The translations under genes were made by a program, and so were the position numbers. Under the pieces are notes generated by a model. The model had not been told where the DNA came from, made no database searches, and saw only the letters and a list, made by a program, of their open reading frames with translations. Shown in pieces: positions 44,428 through 53,718 of a stretch of 64,000 nucleotides of DNA. The DNA comes from Oceanospirillum linum (GTDB taxonomy: Bacteria; Pseudomonadota; Gammaproteobacteria; Pseudomonadales; Halomonadaceae), in the NCBI RefSeq assembly GCF_900182785.1, contig NZ_FXTS01000003.1:62001-126000 (forward strand), written 5' to 3'. Position 1 is the first letter of the stretch; the number at the start of each line of letters is the position of its first letter.

Positions 44428-44722
44428 TAAGTGTGCTCTCCCGGTAAAAGCCAACATGCTGTCCCTGCCTTAGAAACATCTGTCCCATACCGACCATCCA
44501 AATACGGATGCCTTTAGGGTCAGTCAACGATAGCCAGACGTCCAGCCCGTCAGGATACTACCATATCCATTTCTGGTGTTATCGTATTGTTTTTTCAGGT
44601 GTTACAATACCCATATGCTCTACCGGTGACATTTGTATTTATGTCAAAACCACCAACAATCTGTTACAAAAAGCCTGCTGGAAGCAACTGATTCAGCGAC
44701 TCGTTACGGGCACCCTACCGAT

Positions 44723-45154
44723 ATGACACAAGTTGACTTCTACATTTTGCCTGCCACCGAGCCTGAAAATCAGCTTCATTTCGCCTGCCGTTTGGTTGAA
44801 AAAGTGCTGCATAAGGGCCACCAGGTCTATATCCAGGCCGCTGATGAAACTCAGGCAAAAGAGATTGATCGCCTGCTTTGGGAATTTCGCCCGGATAGCT
44901 TCATCCCGCATCTGATGGTTGATGATGAAAAGATCCAGGAAGTTCCTGTTGCCATCGGTCATGCGGATGACTGCGCCCACCATCACGATGTGATGATCAA
45001 CCTTTGTTCCCATGTCCCGGATCATTTCAGCCGTTTTGAGCGAGTTGCCGAGATCATTTTTCAGCAGGAGCCGCTCTTAAAGGCTAAGCGTAACGACTGG
45101 CGCTTTTACAAAGAGCGGGGCTATGTACTGAACCGCCATGATATGCGCCGCTGA
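44723..45154 (+). CDS. holC: DNA polymerase III chi subunit
   Basis: A 143-residue clamp-loader accessory protein that links the replisome to single-strand-binding protein. MTQVDFYILPATEPENQLHF opens the fold, followed by CRLVEKVLHKGHQVYI, LLWEFRPDSFIPHLM and the C-terminal LKAKRNDWRFYKERGYVLNR. I took the ATG at 44723, although its ribosome binding site is weak, because it matches the family's start; the longer frame adds 30 odd residues. It precedes valS by 228 nt, the usual holC-valS order. Confidence 0.93.
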   Translation: MTQVDFYILPATEPENQLHFACRLVEKVLHKGHQVYIQAADETQAKEIDRLLWEFRPDSFIPHLMVDDEKIQEVPVAIGHADDCAHHHDVMINLCSHVPDHFSRFERVAEIIFQQEPLLKAKRNDWRFYKERGYVLNRHDMRR

Positions 45155-45382
45155 TCACCAACAGGAAAATCACCCTCCAGCCACAATTTCTGGCTTCACG
45201 CTGGTATCAGGCGGTTATCACAGCCTTAAACGCCATGTATAATCGACCGATTATCAAGTACTGATCCGTATCGAGTCCGAAACAGTCTCCAGTACGATCT
45301 AACAATTTCCGTTCGCTGCCCGCCTGTGTCCTTCTGACCTTTCAGCAGGCAGCCAACCTGATTAGCGGTGAACCAGACCTCC

Positions 45383-48265
45383 ATGGAAAAGACTTACCAA
45401 CCCGAACAGATTGAACGCACCTGGTATCAGAACTGGGAAGAGAACAAATACTTCCGCCCGTCCGGCGAAGGTGATGCTTATTCCATCGTGATTCCACCGC
45501 CAAATGTCACGGGTAGTCTGCACATGGGTCACGCTTTCCAGTACACCATTATGGATGCGCTGACCCGCTACCGCCGTATGCAAGGCCGCAATACACTCTG
45601 GCAGGTGGGTACAGACCACGCAGGTATCGCCACCCAGATGGTAGTTGAGCGCAAGCTGGCCGCTGAAACAGGTGAGAGCCGTTATGATCTGGGCCGAGAA
45701 TCTTTTGTCGAAAAAATCTGGGAATGGAAAGAGGAGTCCGGCGGCACCATCACCAAACAGATGCGTCGACTGGGCAACTCCGTAGACTGGGAAAACGAAC
45801 GTTTTACCATGGATTCCGGCTTCTACCATGCGGTGCAGGAAGTCTTTATCCGCCTGCATGATGAGAGCCTGATCTATCGCGGCAAACGTCTGGTGAACTG
45901 GGACCCGAAACTGCACACCGCCATCTCTGATCTGGAAGTTGAGAACAAAGAAGTTAAAGGCAAGATGTGGTACCTGCGTTACCCGCTGGCTGATGGTGTT
46001 AAAACTGCCGCCGGTGAAGACCACATTGTAGTGGGTACAACCCGTCCGGAAACGCTTTTAGGCGATACCGGTGTTGCGGTAAACCCGGAAGATGAGCGTT
46101 ATAAAGATCTGATCGGTAAGTTTGTTGAGTTGCCACTGGTGGGTCGTCGTATCCCGATTGTGGGTGACGAACACGCGGATATGGAAAAAGGAACCGGCTG
46201 CGTAAAAATCACGCCGGCACACGATTTCAACGATAACGAAGTGGGTAAGCGCTGTGGTCTGCCGATGATCAACATCCTGACCCTGAACGCAGACATCCGC
46301 GACGCCGCACAAACCTTTAACACCGACGGCTCCGTTAACACTGAGATCGACACCTACATCCCTGAGCAATACCGTGGCATGGAGCGCTTCGCCGCCCGTA
46401 AAGCGATTGCCGCCGAAATGGAAGAGAAGGGGCTGCTGGTTAAGATTGAAGAGAACAACATGACCGTGCCTTACGGTGATCGCGGCGGCGTGGTGATCGA
46501 ACCCATGCTGACCGACCAATGGTTCTGTGATGCCAAAACACTGGCTAAGCCGGCCATCGAAGCGGTTGAAAATGGCGACATCAAGTTTGTGCCTAAGCAG
46601 TACGAAAACATGTACTTCTCCTGGATGCGTGATATTCAGGATTGGTGTATCTCCCGTCAGCTGTGGTGGGGTCACCGTATTCCGGCCTTCTACGATAACG
46701 AAGGCAACGTTTATGTAGCCGCTTCTGCTGAAGCAGCCCGGGAGAAATACAATCTGGATCTGGAAACCGAGCTGCGTCAGGACGATGACGTACTGGATAC
46801 CTGGTTCAGTTCCGCCCTGTGGACTTTCGGCACCATGGGCTGGCCAAACGATATCGAGAAGATGAAAACCTTCCACCCGACCGATACCCTGGTGACCGGT
46901 TTCGACATTATCTTCTTCTGGGTCGCCCGCATGATCATGATGACCATGCACTTCATCAAAGATGAAGATGGCAAGCCGCAGGTACCGTTCAAAAACGTCT
47001 ACGTCACCGGTCTGATCCGTGATGAGAACGGCGACAAGATGTCCAAGTCCAAGGGTAACGTACTGGACCCGCTGGATATGATCGACGGTATCGATCTGGA
47101 AACTCTGCTGGAAAAACGCACCGGTAATATGATGCAGCCTCAGCTGGCTGAGAAGATCGGCAAGCGCACCAAGAAAGAGTTCCCGGAAGGTATCACCGCC
47201 CACGGCACTGACGCCCTGCGCTTCACCCTGGCGGCACTGGCCTCTACCGGCCGTGACGTTAACTGGGATATGAAGCGCCTGGAAGGTTACCGTAACTTCT
47301 GTAACAAGATCTGGAACGCCGCCCGTTACGTGCTAACCAACACCGAAGGTCAGGATTGCGGTCAGAACGGCGAAGACGTGATTCTGTCTCTGGCAGACCG
47401 CTGGATCATCAGCAGCCTGCAACGTACCGAAGAAACCGTCATGCGTCAGATGGACGAATACCGTTTCGATCTGGCATCCCAGACCCTGTACGACTTTATC
47501 TGGAACCAGTATTGCGACTGGTATCTGGAGCTTTCCAAGCCGGTACTGTGGGATGAGTCCGAAGGTGAAACCGAGGAAGAAAAAGCCCAGTTGGCAGCAC
47601 TGAAACGCGGCACCCGTGGCACTCTGGTTCGCGTTCTGGAAGCGATCATGCGTCTGTCGCACCCGATCATGCCGTTTATCACCGAAGAGATCTGGCAGCA
47701 GATCAAAGGTCTGGCCGGTAAAGAGGGCGATACCATCATGCTGCAGCCATACCCGGCTCCTGTGGCTGAACTGATCGACGAAACCGCTGAAGCCGATATC
47801 GAATGGCTGAAGTCTGTGATCGTCAGCATCCGTAATATCCGTGGCGAAATGAATATCGCACCGGGTAAAGAACTGCCGGTACTGATTCAGCACGGCAGCG
47901 ACGACGACTTCCGCCGTCTGCAGGATAACTACGTATCTCTGTCCAAACTGGCCAAGCTGGAAAAAATCACCTGGCTGGAAGATGACGAAGAAGCTCCTAT
48001 GTCGGCCACCAAGCTGGTGGGCAAAATGGAAGTACTGGTTCCCATGGCCGGCCTGATCGATAAAGACGCTGAACTGGGCCGTCTGACCAAAGAGATGGAA
48101 AAACTGCAGAAAGAGGTGGGGCGTCTGGAAGGCAAACTGGGCAATGAGAAGTTTGTGGCCAGTGCACCGGAAGAGGTCGTTGCCAAAGAGCGTGAAAAAC
48201 TGGCATCCGCACAATCATCACAAGCCAAACTGCAGGAGCAGTATAAAAAGATCGAGGCACTCTAA
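45383..48265 (+). CDS. valS: Valyl-tRNA synthetase
   Basis: Class I synthetase that charges tRNA-Val and edits mischarged Thr. The 960 residues start MEKTYQPEQIERTWYQNWEE. The HIGH-type motif is PNVTGSLHMGHAF near 45, the CP1 editing domain includes VVGTTRPETLLGDTGVAV, and the KMSKS loop is GDKMSKSKGNVLDP. The anticodon-binding domain and a C-terminal coiled coil follow (LGRLTKEMEKLQKEVGRLEG). The ATG at 45383 is preferred over a GTG five codons upstream. A strong terminator lies behind it. Confidence 0.98.
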   Translation: MEKTYQPEQIERTWYQNWEENKYFRPSGEGDAYSIVIPPPNVTGSLHMGHAFQYTIMDALTRYRRMQGRNTLWQVGTDHAGIATQMVVERKLAAETGESRYDLGRESFVEKIWEWKEESGGTITKQMRRLGNSVDWENERFTMDSGFYHAVQEVFIRLHDESLIYRGKRLVNWDPKLHTAISDLEVENKEVKGKMWYLRYPLADGVKTAAGEDHIVVGTTRPETLLGDTGVAVNPEDERYKDLIGKFVELPLVGRRIPIVGDEHADMEKGTGCVKITPAHDFNDNEVGKRCGLPMINILTLNADIRDAAQTFNTDGSVNTEIDTYIPEQYRGMERFAARKAIAAEMEEKGLLVKIEENNMTVPYGDRGGVVIEPMLTDQWFCDAKTLAKPAIEAVENGDIKFVPKQYENMYFSWMRDIQDWCISRQLWWGHRIPAFYDNEGNVYVAASAEAAREKYNLDLETELRQDDDVLDTWFSSALWTFGTMGWPNDIEKMKTFHPTDTLVTGFDIIFFWVARMIMMTMHFIKDEDGKPQVPFKNVYVTGLIRDENGDKMSKSKGNVLDPLDMIDGIDLETLLEKRTGNMMQPQLAEKIGKRTKKEFPEGITAHGTDALRFTLAALASTGRDVNWDMKRLEGYRNFCNKIWNAARYVLTNTEGQDCGQNGEDVILSLADRWIISSLQRTEETVMRQMDEYRFDLASQTLYDFIWNQYCDWYLELSKPVLWDESEGETEEEKAQLAALKRGTRGTLVRVLEAIMRLSHPIMPFITEEIWQQIKGLAGKEGDTIMLQPYPAPVAELIDETAEADIEWLKSVIVSIRNIRGEMNIAPGKELPVLIQHGSDDDFRRLQDNYVSLSKLAKLEKITWLEDDEEAPMSATKLVGKMEVLVPMAGLIDKDAELGRLTKEMEKLQKEVGRLEGKLGNEKFVASAPEEVVAKEREKLASAQSSQAKLQEQYKKIEAL

Positions 48266-48300
48266 ACGCCCCGATACAGGTATGACCTGATCAGAAATGC

Positions 48301-48326
48301 AAGCCCGGTTCGCCGGGCTTTTTTAT
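48301..48326 (+). terminator. Terminator after valS
   Basis: AAGCCCGG-TTCG-CCGGGCTT is a perfect stem capped by a stable UUCG tetraloop and followed by six T. Confidence 0.93.
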
Positions 48327-48448
48327 GTCGGACGTTTATCTGACCGGAAGCAAACCGGATACAATAAGCATCTGTACACCTAACCAGTATTTACCTAAAC
48401 TATTTGCCCTTCACCGATTCGCTCGATACGGCAGAATGAGAGGTCATT

Positions 48449-49126
48449 GTGGATAACCCGATTCAACATCACATTATTTATGTGCACGGTTTTAACAGCT
48501 CCCCCGGCTCTTTTAAGGCGCTGCAACTGAAAGCTTTTGTCGAGCAGAACCAACTGGAGCCGACCTACCACGCCCCAATGCTCAGCCACTGGCCGGAAAA
48601 AGCCATGGAGGCACTGGAAGATCTGTTGGAACAGATCAAATCCGGTGATCAGGCCAAAGGGAAAATCACCCGAATTTTGTTGGTGGGCAGCTCATTAGGC
48701 GGCTTTTACAGTACCTACCTAATGGCTCGCTACCCCGGTCTTAAAGCTTTTCTGATTAACCCTGCTGTTTTCCCCCAGGAGTTGCTACCTGCTTATCTGG
48801 GCCTGAATACAAACCTTTATACCGGCGAACAGTACGAGCTGACACAGGATCATATGCAACAGCTGCGACACTTGCACCTTGCAGAACCTGCCTGCACCCA
48901 AAATATCAAGGTATTGCTGCAAACAGATGATGAAATTCTGGACTACCGCCGGGCCGAAAACTACTACCGTCAGGCTGATGTCACCGTCATTCTAGGTGGC
49001 GACCACGGCTTTCAGAACTTCGAGCAACACTTCACAGACCTGCTGGACTTTGCAGGTATCAGCTACCCCGATCAGCTGACCATGCCGGAAGATGATGCTG
49101 TACTGAAATTACGGGAACAGGTTTAA
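48449..49126 (+). CDS. yqiA: YqiA-type alpha/beta-hydrolase (esterase)
   Basis: A 225-residue serine esterase. HHIIYVHGFNSSPGSFKA is the oxyanion strand, VGSSLGGFYSTYL the nucleophile elbow with catalytic Ser, TDDEILDYRRA carries the Asp region and GGDHGFQNFEQHF the catalytic His. The start is a GTG at 48449 (MDNPIQHH), with GAGAGG upstream. The gene always or often precedes parE in gammaproteobacteria; here parE begins 58 nt later, so they probably form an operon. The physiological substrate is unknown. Confidence 0.93.
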   Translation: MDNPIQHHIIYVHGFNSSPGSFKALQLKAFVEQNQLEPTYHAPMLSHWPEKAMEALEDLLEQIKSGDQAKGKITRILLVGSSLGGFYSTYLMARYPGLKAFLINPAVFPQELLPAYLGLNTNLYTGEQYELTQDHMQQLRHLHLAEPACTQNIKVLLQTDDEILDYRRAENYYRQADVTVILGGDHGFQNFEQHFTDLLDFAGISYPDQLTMPEDDAVLKLREQV

Positions 49127-49184
49127 ACCCGTAATCCCCAGCACAGCCGGTATCACAGAAGATAAAAGAGATTCAGGAACATCC

Positions 49185-51086
49185 ATGAGTGCAGATAAAC
49201 CGACACAAAGTTATAACGCCCAGGCCATTGAGGTATTAAGCGGACTGGACCCGGTGAAAAAACGTCCGGGTATGTACACAGACACCACCCGCCCCAACCA
49301 CCTGGCCCAGGAAGTAATTGATAACAGTGTCGATGAAGCACTCGGCGGTTTTGCTCAAAACATTCAGGTCTGCTTGTTTAAGGATGGTTCCCTGTCAGTG
49401 GAGGATGACGGTCGGGGCATGCCCACGGACATCCACCCGGAACACGGCGTATCCGGGGTTGAGCTGATCCTGACCCGCCTGCATGCCGGTGGTAAATTCT
49501 CGAATAACAACTACCAGTTCTCCGGCGGCCTACATGGTGTCGGTGTCTCCGTCGTTAACGCACTATCCACAAGATTGGAAGTCTATGTAAAGCGTGGCGG
49601 TGAGCAACTAAAGGTTGCCTTTGCCCATGGTGACAAGGTTGAAGATCTGGAAGTAATCGGTACCGTAGGTAAACGTAATACAGGCACCAAAGTTCACTTC
49701 TGGCCAGAAGTGAGCTATTTCGACAGCCCTAAGTTCTCCGTCACCAAACTCAAGCATAACCTACGGGCAAAAGCGGTTCTTTGCCCGGGTCTGCATATCA
49801 CCTTCTGGGATGAGAACACAGGGGAAACCACTGAATGGCAGTTTGCTGATGGCCTGACAGACTATCTCAAGCAGGCCTCTGTTGACTGGGAAACCTTACC
49901 GGCCTCCCCTTTTACTGGTAGCTTCAGTGCATCAATAGAAGCCGTGGACTGGGCATTACATTGGCTACCGGAAGGTGGTGAGTTACTCACAGAAAGCTAT
50001 GTAAACCTGATTCCCACTGCCCAGGGCGGCACCCATGTCAACGGCCTGCGTGCGGGCTTACTGGATGCTCTGCGGGAGTTTTGTGAGTTTCGTAACCTTA
50101 TTCCCCGAGGTGTAAAACTAACCCCGGAAGACCTTTGGGAGCGTTGTAGTTACGTTTTATCCGTCAAAATGCAGGACCCTCAGTTTGCGGGTCAGACCAA
50201 AGAGCGCCTCTCCTCCCGTCAGACCGCCAGCTTTGTTTCCGGCGTGGTAAAGGATGCTTTCAGCCTCTGGCTGAACCAGCACACCGCTGAAGCAGAAGCC
50301 CTTGCAGAAATGGCCATCAGTATCGCCCTGAAACGCCTGCGCGCCAGCAAAAAAGTGGCCCGGAAAAAAGTGACCCAGGGCCCGGCTCTGCCCGGAAAAC
50401 TGGCGGACTGCTCCGGTCAGGACACGGCACGTTCCGAACTGTTTCTGGTGGAGGGGGACTCTGCAGGCGGTTCCGCCAAACAAGCCCGGGATCGTGAGTT
50501 TCAGGCGATTCTGCCCCTGCGAGGTAAAATTCTGAACACCTGGGAGGTCAGCTCCGATCAGATTCTCGCGTCTCAGGAAGTACACGATATTGCCGTGGCA
50601 CTGGGTATCGACCCCGCCAACCCGGATCTGACCGGTCTGCGTTACGGCAAGATCTGTATCCTGGCCGATGCCGACTCTGATGGCCTGCATATCGCCACCC
50701 TTTTGTGTGCTCTCTTTATCCGCCACTTCCCGGCGATGGTCGACAACGGCCATGTCTTTGTTGCTATGCCGCCACTGTACCGTATCGATATCGGTAAAGA
50801 GGTGCACTATGCACTGGATGATGATGAGAAACAGGGTATTCTGGATCGGCTGGAAGCGGAAAACAAACGCGGTAAGGTAAACGTGCAGCGCTTCAAAGGC
50901 TTGGGTGAAATGAATCCACTGCAGTTACGGGAAACCACCATGGACCCGAACACCCGCCGCCTTGTCCAGCTAACCCGTGAAGAACACGACGGGACAAATG
51001 AGATGATGGATATGCTGCTGGCGAAGAAACGCTCCGGTGACCGTAAGGACTGGCTGCAAACTAAAGGAAATCTGGCAGAGGTTTAA
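49185..51086 (+). CDS. parE: DNA topoisomerase IV subunit B
   Basis: ATPase subunit of topoisomerase IV. The 633 residues match the family (630 in E. coli). The GHKL ATPase carries EVIDNSVDEALGG, VEDDGRGMPTDIHPEHG and YQFSGGLHGVGVSVVNALS. The transducer domain follows, then TOPRIM with LVEGDSAGGSAKQARDRE near 421 and the DADSDGLHIATLL metal site. The C-terminal tail is QRFKGLGEMNPLQLRETTMD. The ATG at 49185 follows a weak GGAACATCC. It shares an operon with yqiA; parC is 47 kb away. Confidence 0.98.
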   Translation: MSADKPTQSYNAQAIEVLSGLDPVKKRPGMYTDTTRPNHLAQEVIDNSVDEALGGFAQNIQVCLFKDGSLSVEDDGRGMPTDIHPEHGVSGVELILTRLHAGGKFSNNNYQFSGGLHGVGVSVVNALSTRLEVYVKRGGEQLKVAFAHGDKVEDLEVIGTVGKRNTGTKVHFWPEVSYFDSPKFSVTKLKHNLRAKAVLCPGLHITFWDENTGETTEWQFADGLTDYLKQASVDWETLPASPFTGSFSASIEAVDWALHWLPEGGELLTESYVNLIPTAQGGTHVNGLRAGLLDALREFCEFRNLIPRGVKLTPEDLWERCSYVLSVKMQDPQFAGQTKERLSSRQTASFVSGVVKDAFSLWLNQHTAEAEALAEMAISIALKRLRASKKVARKKVTQGPALPGKLADCSGQDTARSELFLVEGDSAGGSAKQARDREFQAILPLRGKILNTWEVSSDQILASQEVHDIAVALGIDPANPDLTGLRYGKICILADADSDGLHIATLLCALFIRHFPAMVDNGHVFVAMPPLYRIDIGKEVHYALDDDEKQGILDRLEAENKRGKVNVQRFKGLGEMNPLQLRETTMDPNTRRLVQLTREEHDGTNEMMDMLLAKKRSGDRKDWLQTKGNLAEV

Positions 51087-51116
51087 GCCTTTCCCGCAAT
51101 CAGAATAACCTTCACC

Positions 51117-51187
51117 CTCGTTCCCACGCTCCGCGTGGGAATGTATAGCTGTTCCCGTGCTGCTACCACGCAGAGCGTGGGAGCGAG
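51117..51187. repeat. Interspersed palindromic repeat (two-arm, REP/BIME-like)
   Basis: The left arm CTCGTTCCCACGCTCCGCGT (51117 onward) and the right arm ending AGCGTGGGAGCGAG (51187) are inverted copies with about two mismatches. Each arm is itself a palindrome (CCCACGC/GCGTGGG). This CTCGTTCCCACGCTC family recurs in many gammaproteobacterial genomes between genes. Only one copy was seen in this window. Confidence 0.7.
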
Positions 51188-51212
51188 TTACACAGAAACG
51201 AACTCTATGTGA

Positions 51213-51230
51213 GTCGGGCTTTAGCCCGTC
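51213..51230. repeat. Short palindrome GTCGGGCTTTAGCCCGTC
   Basis: An 18-nt hairpin (CGGGCT/AGCCCG) directly behind the two-arm repeat and 35 nt before the LysE gene. Similar GGGCTNNAGCCC elements are common intergenic repeats. No T-run follows, so it is not a classical terminator. Confidence 0.55.
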
Positions 51231-51264
51231 AATCTCCCTATTGTTGCCCTAAGACCGGAGCTTT

Positions 51265-51873
51265 ATGAGCCTCTTCCTACTTTATCTGGCCACCATCTTT
51301 CTGATTATCGCCACACCCGGCCCTTCGATTCTGCTGATCATGCAGCACTCGGCATCCTATGGTGTAAAACGCAGCTTTTATAACGCTTTAGGCGGCGTCA
51401 GTGCCGCACTCATTCTGATCATATTATCACTGGGTGGTGTCGCGTTTCTGATTCAGGGCATCTGGATCAATGTACTGTCGATTCTCGGCGCTTGCCTGTT
51501 AGTTTGGATCGGCTTTAAAAACTTCAAGCCGATAGTCTTGAGCGAAGAGGGCGATCATACAGAAAGTAATAAAGAGCTCTTTAAAACGGCGTTCTATACC
51601 GGCATCAGTAACCCCAAAGATCTGATCTTTTTTGCCACCCTGCTACCGCAGTTTATCATCACCGACCTGCCCTACTGGCAGGCGTCACTGTATCTTGCCT
51701 TCGGTTGGCTGGTGTTGGATGTCAGTATTATGATGAGTTATGCACTGGGCGCGCACCTGCTGGCGCAAAAACTCAGTATGGGCGCACTGAACAAAACCCG
51801 AGCCTTTAGCGGCGTATTACTGATCCTAATCGGCGGGGCGCTACTATCAAGCAACGCATATCAGTTGGTGTGA
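51265..51873 (+). CDS. LysE/RhtB-family amino-acid exporter
   Basis: A 202-residue inner-membrane exporter with six helices. The family opening is FLLYLATIFLIIATPGPSIL, then MQHSASYGVKRSFYNALGGV, a conserved LVWIGFKNFKPI helix end, and GISNPKDLIFFATLLPQFI with the NPK-type turn. The substrate (homoserine, threonine, lysine or another amine) cannot be told from the sequence. The ATG at 51265 has a CCGGAG site. It lies just behind the palindromic repeats and ends 4 nt before the converging MNT-type gene. Confidence 0.92.
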   Translation: MSLFLLYLATIFLIIATPGPSILLIMQHSASYGVKRSFYNALGGVSAALILIILSLGGVAFLIQGIWINVLSILGACLLVWIGFKNFKPIVLSEEGDHTESNKELFKTAFYTGISNPKDLIFFATLLPQFIITDLPYWQASLYLAFGWLVLDVSIMMSYALGAHLLAQKLSMGALNKTRAFSGVLLILIGGALLSSNAYQLV

Positions 51874-51877
51874 TATC

Positions 51878-52186
51878 TCAGGCTTTGCGGTAAAAAACCT
51901 CTCCAACACGCTCGATATGATCAAGCAAATCAGGATTCTCAATCTGGTTATAAATTGAGAGATCAATTTGATAGGGCAACATAAGATCATCAAGACACGT
52001 TTCCAGAGCGGTAAAACGCTCCCAACTTATATTGCCCATCAGAGTCAGGTCGATATCAGATGCCGCTCTAAAATTACCTTTTGCGCGTGAACCGTAGAGA
52101 ACAACCTGCTCAACTTCCTGAAAATCAGCGAAAATACTCTGATACTGCTGGATATCCTGCTCGGAAAGACCAAAACGTGCAGTCAT
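51878..52186 (-). CDS. MNT-type nucleotidyltransferase, antitoxin of a HEPN/MNT pair (MntA-like)
   Basis: A 102-residue minimal nucleotidyltransferase. YGSRAKG (residues 31-37) followed by SDIDLTLM gives an intact GSx10DxD metal site (G32-S33, D44, D46), with the third acidic residue in YQIDLSIY (D75). In the type VII toxin-antitoxin class, MntA AMPylates a tyrosine of the HEPN toxin and so neutralises it. Start at the ATG at 52186, one base after the HEPN stop, which points to coupled translation; the longer frame at 52246 would overlap the toxin gene. Confidence 0.88.
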   Translation of the reverse strand: MTARFGLSEQDIQQYQSIFADFQEVEQVVLYGSRAKGNFRAASDIDLTLMGNISWERFTALETCLDDLMLPYQIDLSIYNQIENPDLLDHIERVGEVFYRKA

Positions 52187-52187
52187 C

Positions 52188-52613
52188 TTAAAACTCTTCA
52201 TCCAGCTGGTTTTGTTTTTCGCTAAAGGTTTTGAAGAACTCAGCAAACAAAACAGAATACTTGTGCTGCAGGTGATTCAGAATCTCTTTGGCGGTCTCTT
52301 CGTTGTATGTATGCACTGTTCGATTTCGGTCCTGCAACATCGCCAACCAGGTATGACCGTCTGAGATCAACTCACGCTTAAAGCCTTCTCGGATTGCATC
52401 GCGGGAACCCGATATCGTCTCAATCCCCTGCCAAACCAGAAAGTCCCGTAGTACGTTCCACGCCAGCTCATAGGTGAATTCGAAAGCCTGAATCGCACCT
52501 TGCTTTTCGATATTACTCAGCTCACGGGCAGCCATCAGATCCAGAGCTTCCTGCAGCTGACTGTATGCTTTTTTGAAGTGGTTAAAACGCTGAGACCAGC
52601 GAACATCTGTCAT
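52188..52613 (-). CDS. HEPN-domain toxin (HepT-like, HI0074 family)
   Basis: A 141-residue all-helical protein matching the nucleotidyltransferase-substrate-binding HI0074 family. The RNase motif RNRTVHTY at 96-103 is an exact Rx4HxY (R96, H101, Y103), the signature of HepT toxins; the Tyr is the residue AMPylated by MntA in the characterised Shewanella system. Conserved IEKQGAIQAFEFTYELAWNV and AIREGFKRELI also fit the family. The toxin gene comes first and the antitoxin follows immediately. ATG at 52613. Both active sites look intact, so the pair should be functional. Confidence 0.9.
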   Translation of the reverse strand: MTDVRWSQRFNHFKKAYSQLQEALDLMAARELSNIEKQGAIQAFEFTYELAWNVLRDFLVWQGIETISGSRDAIREGFKRELISDGHTWLAMLQDRNRTVHTYNEETAKEILNHLQHKYSVLFAEFFKTFSEKQNQLDEEF

Positions 52614-52740
52614 AACAGGCCTATTTTTAGTTGGGGTAACGATGTGTAGAGTCTATCAGATTTGGGATCGTCCAAGTGAGTTGCAAGGACTGGAGCGATG
52701 TAGTTTGATTGTCGCAATTATCAGATAGACAGGGATGACT

Positions 52741-53646
52741 ATGAATTGGTCTAAAGCAATGGCAGTGGGTTATGTTGCATCAATCGTTCTTGGTGCCGTT
52801 ATCGGAGGTTCATTTGCACCGGCGTGGTCTGGCTATGTTGTACTTACTGGTTTAGCTTTGCTGCCCCTCATTATTTTCCTCAAGCCCGAAGCACTACAAT
52901 CAATGTCACGCCATCACTTTGCTGAAAAATTCAAAATGGCTTTTGGTGGAATTTCAGCTTGGCTATGGGGAATTGTCATATTTTCCACAGCAGGCTCAGT
53001 ATTACTTGCTGTAACGGATACAGAAAAAAGCGGGACTCATGAGTTGGTAACACCTATTCTCCAGTCTATCGTGGCTGCATTTGTTTTCTATGTAATTGAT
53101 GTGAACTATAGTCGAAACCAAAAGCAAAAACATGCCTATAAGCTGTCATACAGATTCCTAAGAAACATCACTCATCACGCAAAATCCCTTATCGTTCACC
53201 TTTGCGAGATCCAAGAATTTCCAATTGAAATTTACGATGGGTATCTAAAAAACAAACTAATCTGGAAGCCTGAATTTGATATTTTTTTCTCTATACTTGA
53301 TGGCGCTAAAGAGCATAGATACTGCGCTTACGACCGAACCGTGACCCCGCACAAAATGTGTAATACTCAAGAACTTCTCTGGCGGCACTATCAGTCAATC
53401 CAAAAGAATATCGCTAAATCAAATCGCTGGTATGGTAGTGTCATTGGCGATGAATATATTCAAGTGCTGATGGAAATAGATTCATGCTACTTGATACAAG
53501 AATATATTCCGACGTTTTGCGACCCCGAAAGCCCATATAGAATCCCCCCAGAAAAAAGCAACCCGTCAATTCCACAATACTTTTGCGAATACATCATACT
53601 TTGCCAGAAGCTAGAGCAGCTTTTAGATAAAGATATTGTTGATTAA
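52741..53646 (+). CDS. Hypothetical membrane protein, AT-rich, accessory
   Basis: A 301-residue protein with four hydrophobic helices in the first 125 residues (YVASIVLGAVIGGSFA, YVVLTGLALLPLIIFL, ISAWLWGIVIFSTAGSVLLA, PILQSIVAAFVFYVI) and a cytosolic domain of about 175 residues rich in His, Tyr, Lys and Cys. I do not recognise it. Codons are AT-richer than in the flanking genes, which suggests recent acquisition. The 4-helix membrane anchor plus soluble-domain plan is one seen among anti-phage effectors, but no known effector motif is visible. Start at the ATG at 52741, with AGGG six bases upstream. It is divergent from the HEPN/MNT operon. Confidence 0.7.
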   Translation: MNWSKAMAVGYVASIVLGAVIGGSFAPAWSGYVVLTGLALLPLIIFLKPEALQSMSRHHFAEKFKMAFGGISAWLWGIVIFSTAGSVLLAVTDTEKSGTHELVTPILQSIVAAFVFYVIDVNYSRNQKQKHAYKLSYRFLRNITHHAKSLIVHLCEIQEFPIEIYDGYLKNKLIWKPEFDIFFSILDGAKEHRYCAYDRTVTPHKMCNTQELLWRHYQSIQKNIAKSNRWYGSVIGDEYIQVLMEIDSCYLIQEYIPTFCDPESPYRIPPEKSNPSIPQYFCEYIILCQKLEQLLDKDIVD

Positions 53647-53660
53647 TCCCTCTAATAATA

Positions 53661-53694
53661 AAAACCCGCTGCGATCTCTCACAGCGGGCTTTTA
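53661..53694. terminator. Bidirectional terminator
   Basis: CCCGCTG and CAGCGGG form a stem with an A-run before and a T-run after. It serves both the AT-rich membrane-protein gene and the converging ilvD. Confidence 0.8.
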
Positions 53695-53718
53695 AGGTTC
53701 TGCATCTTAGCTAGGCTA

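Noticed and set aside
45362..48265. Long reverse-strand ORFs under valS (up to 381 codons)
   Set aside because: They mirror the valS reading frame, have no ribosome binding sites or recognisable domains, and arise from the codon bias of a highly expressed gene.
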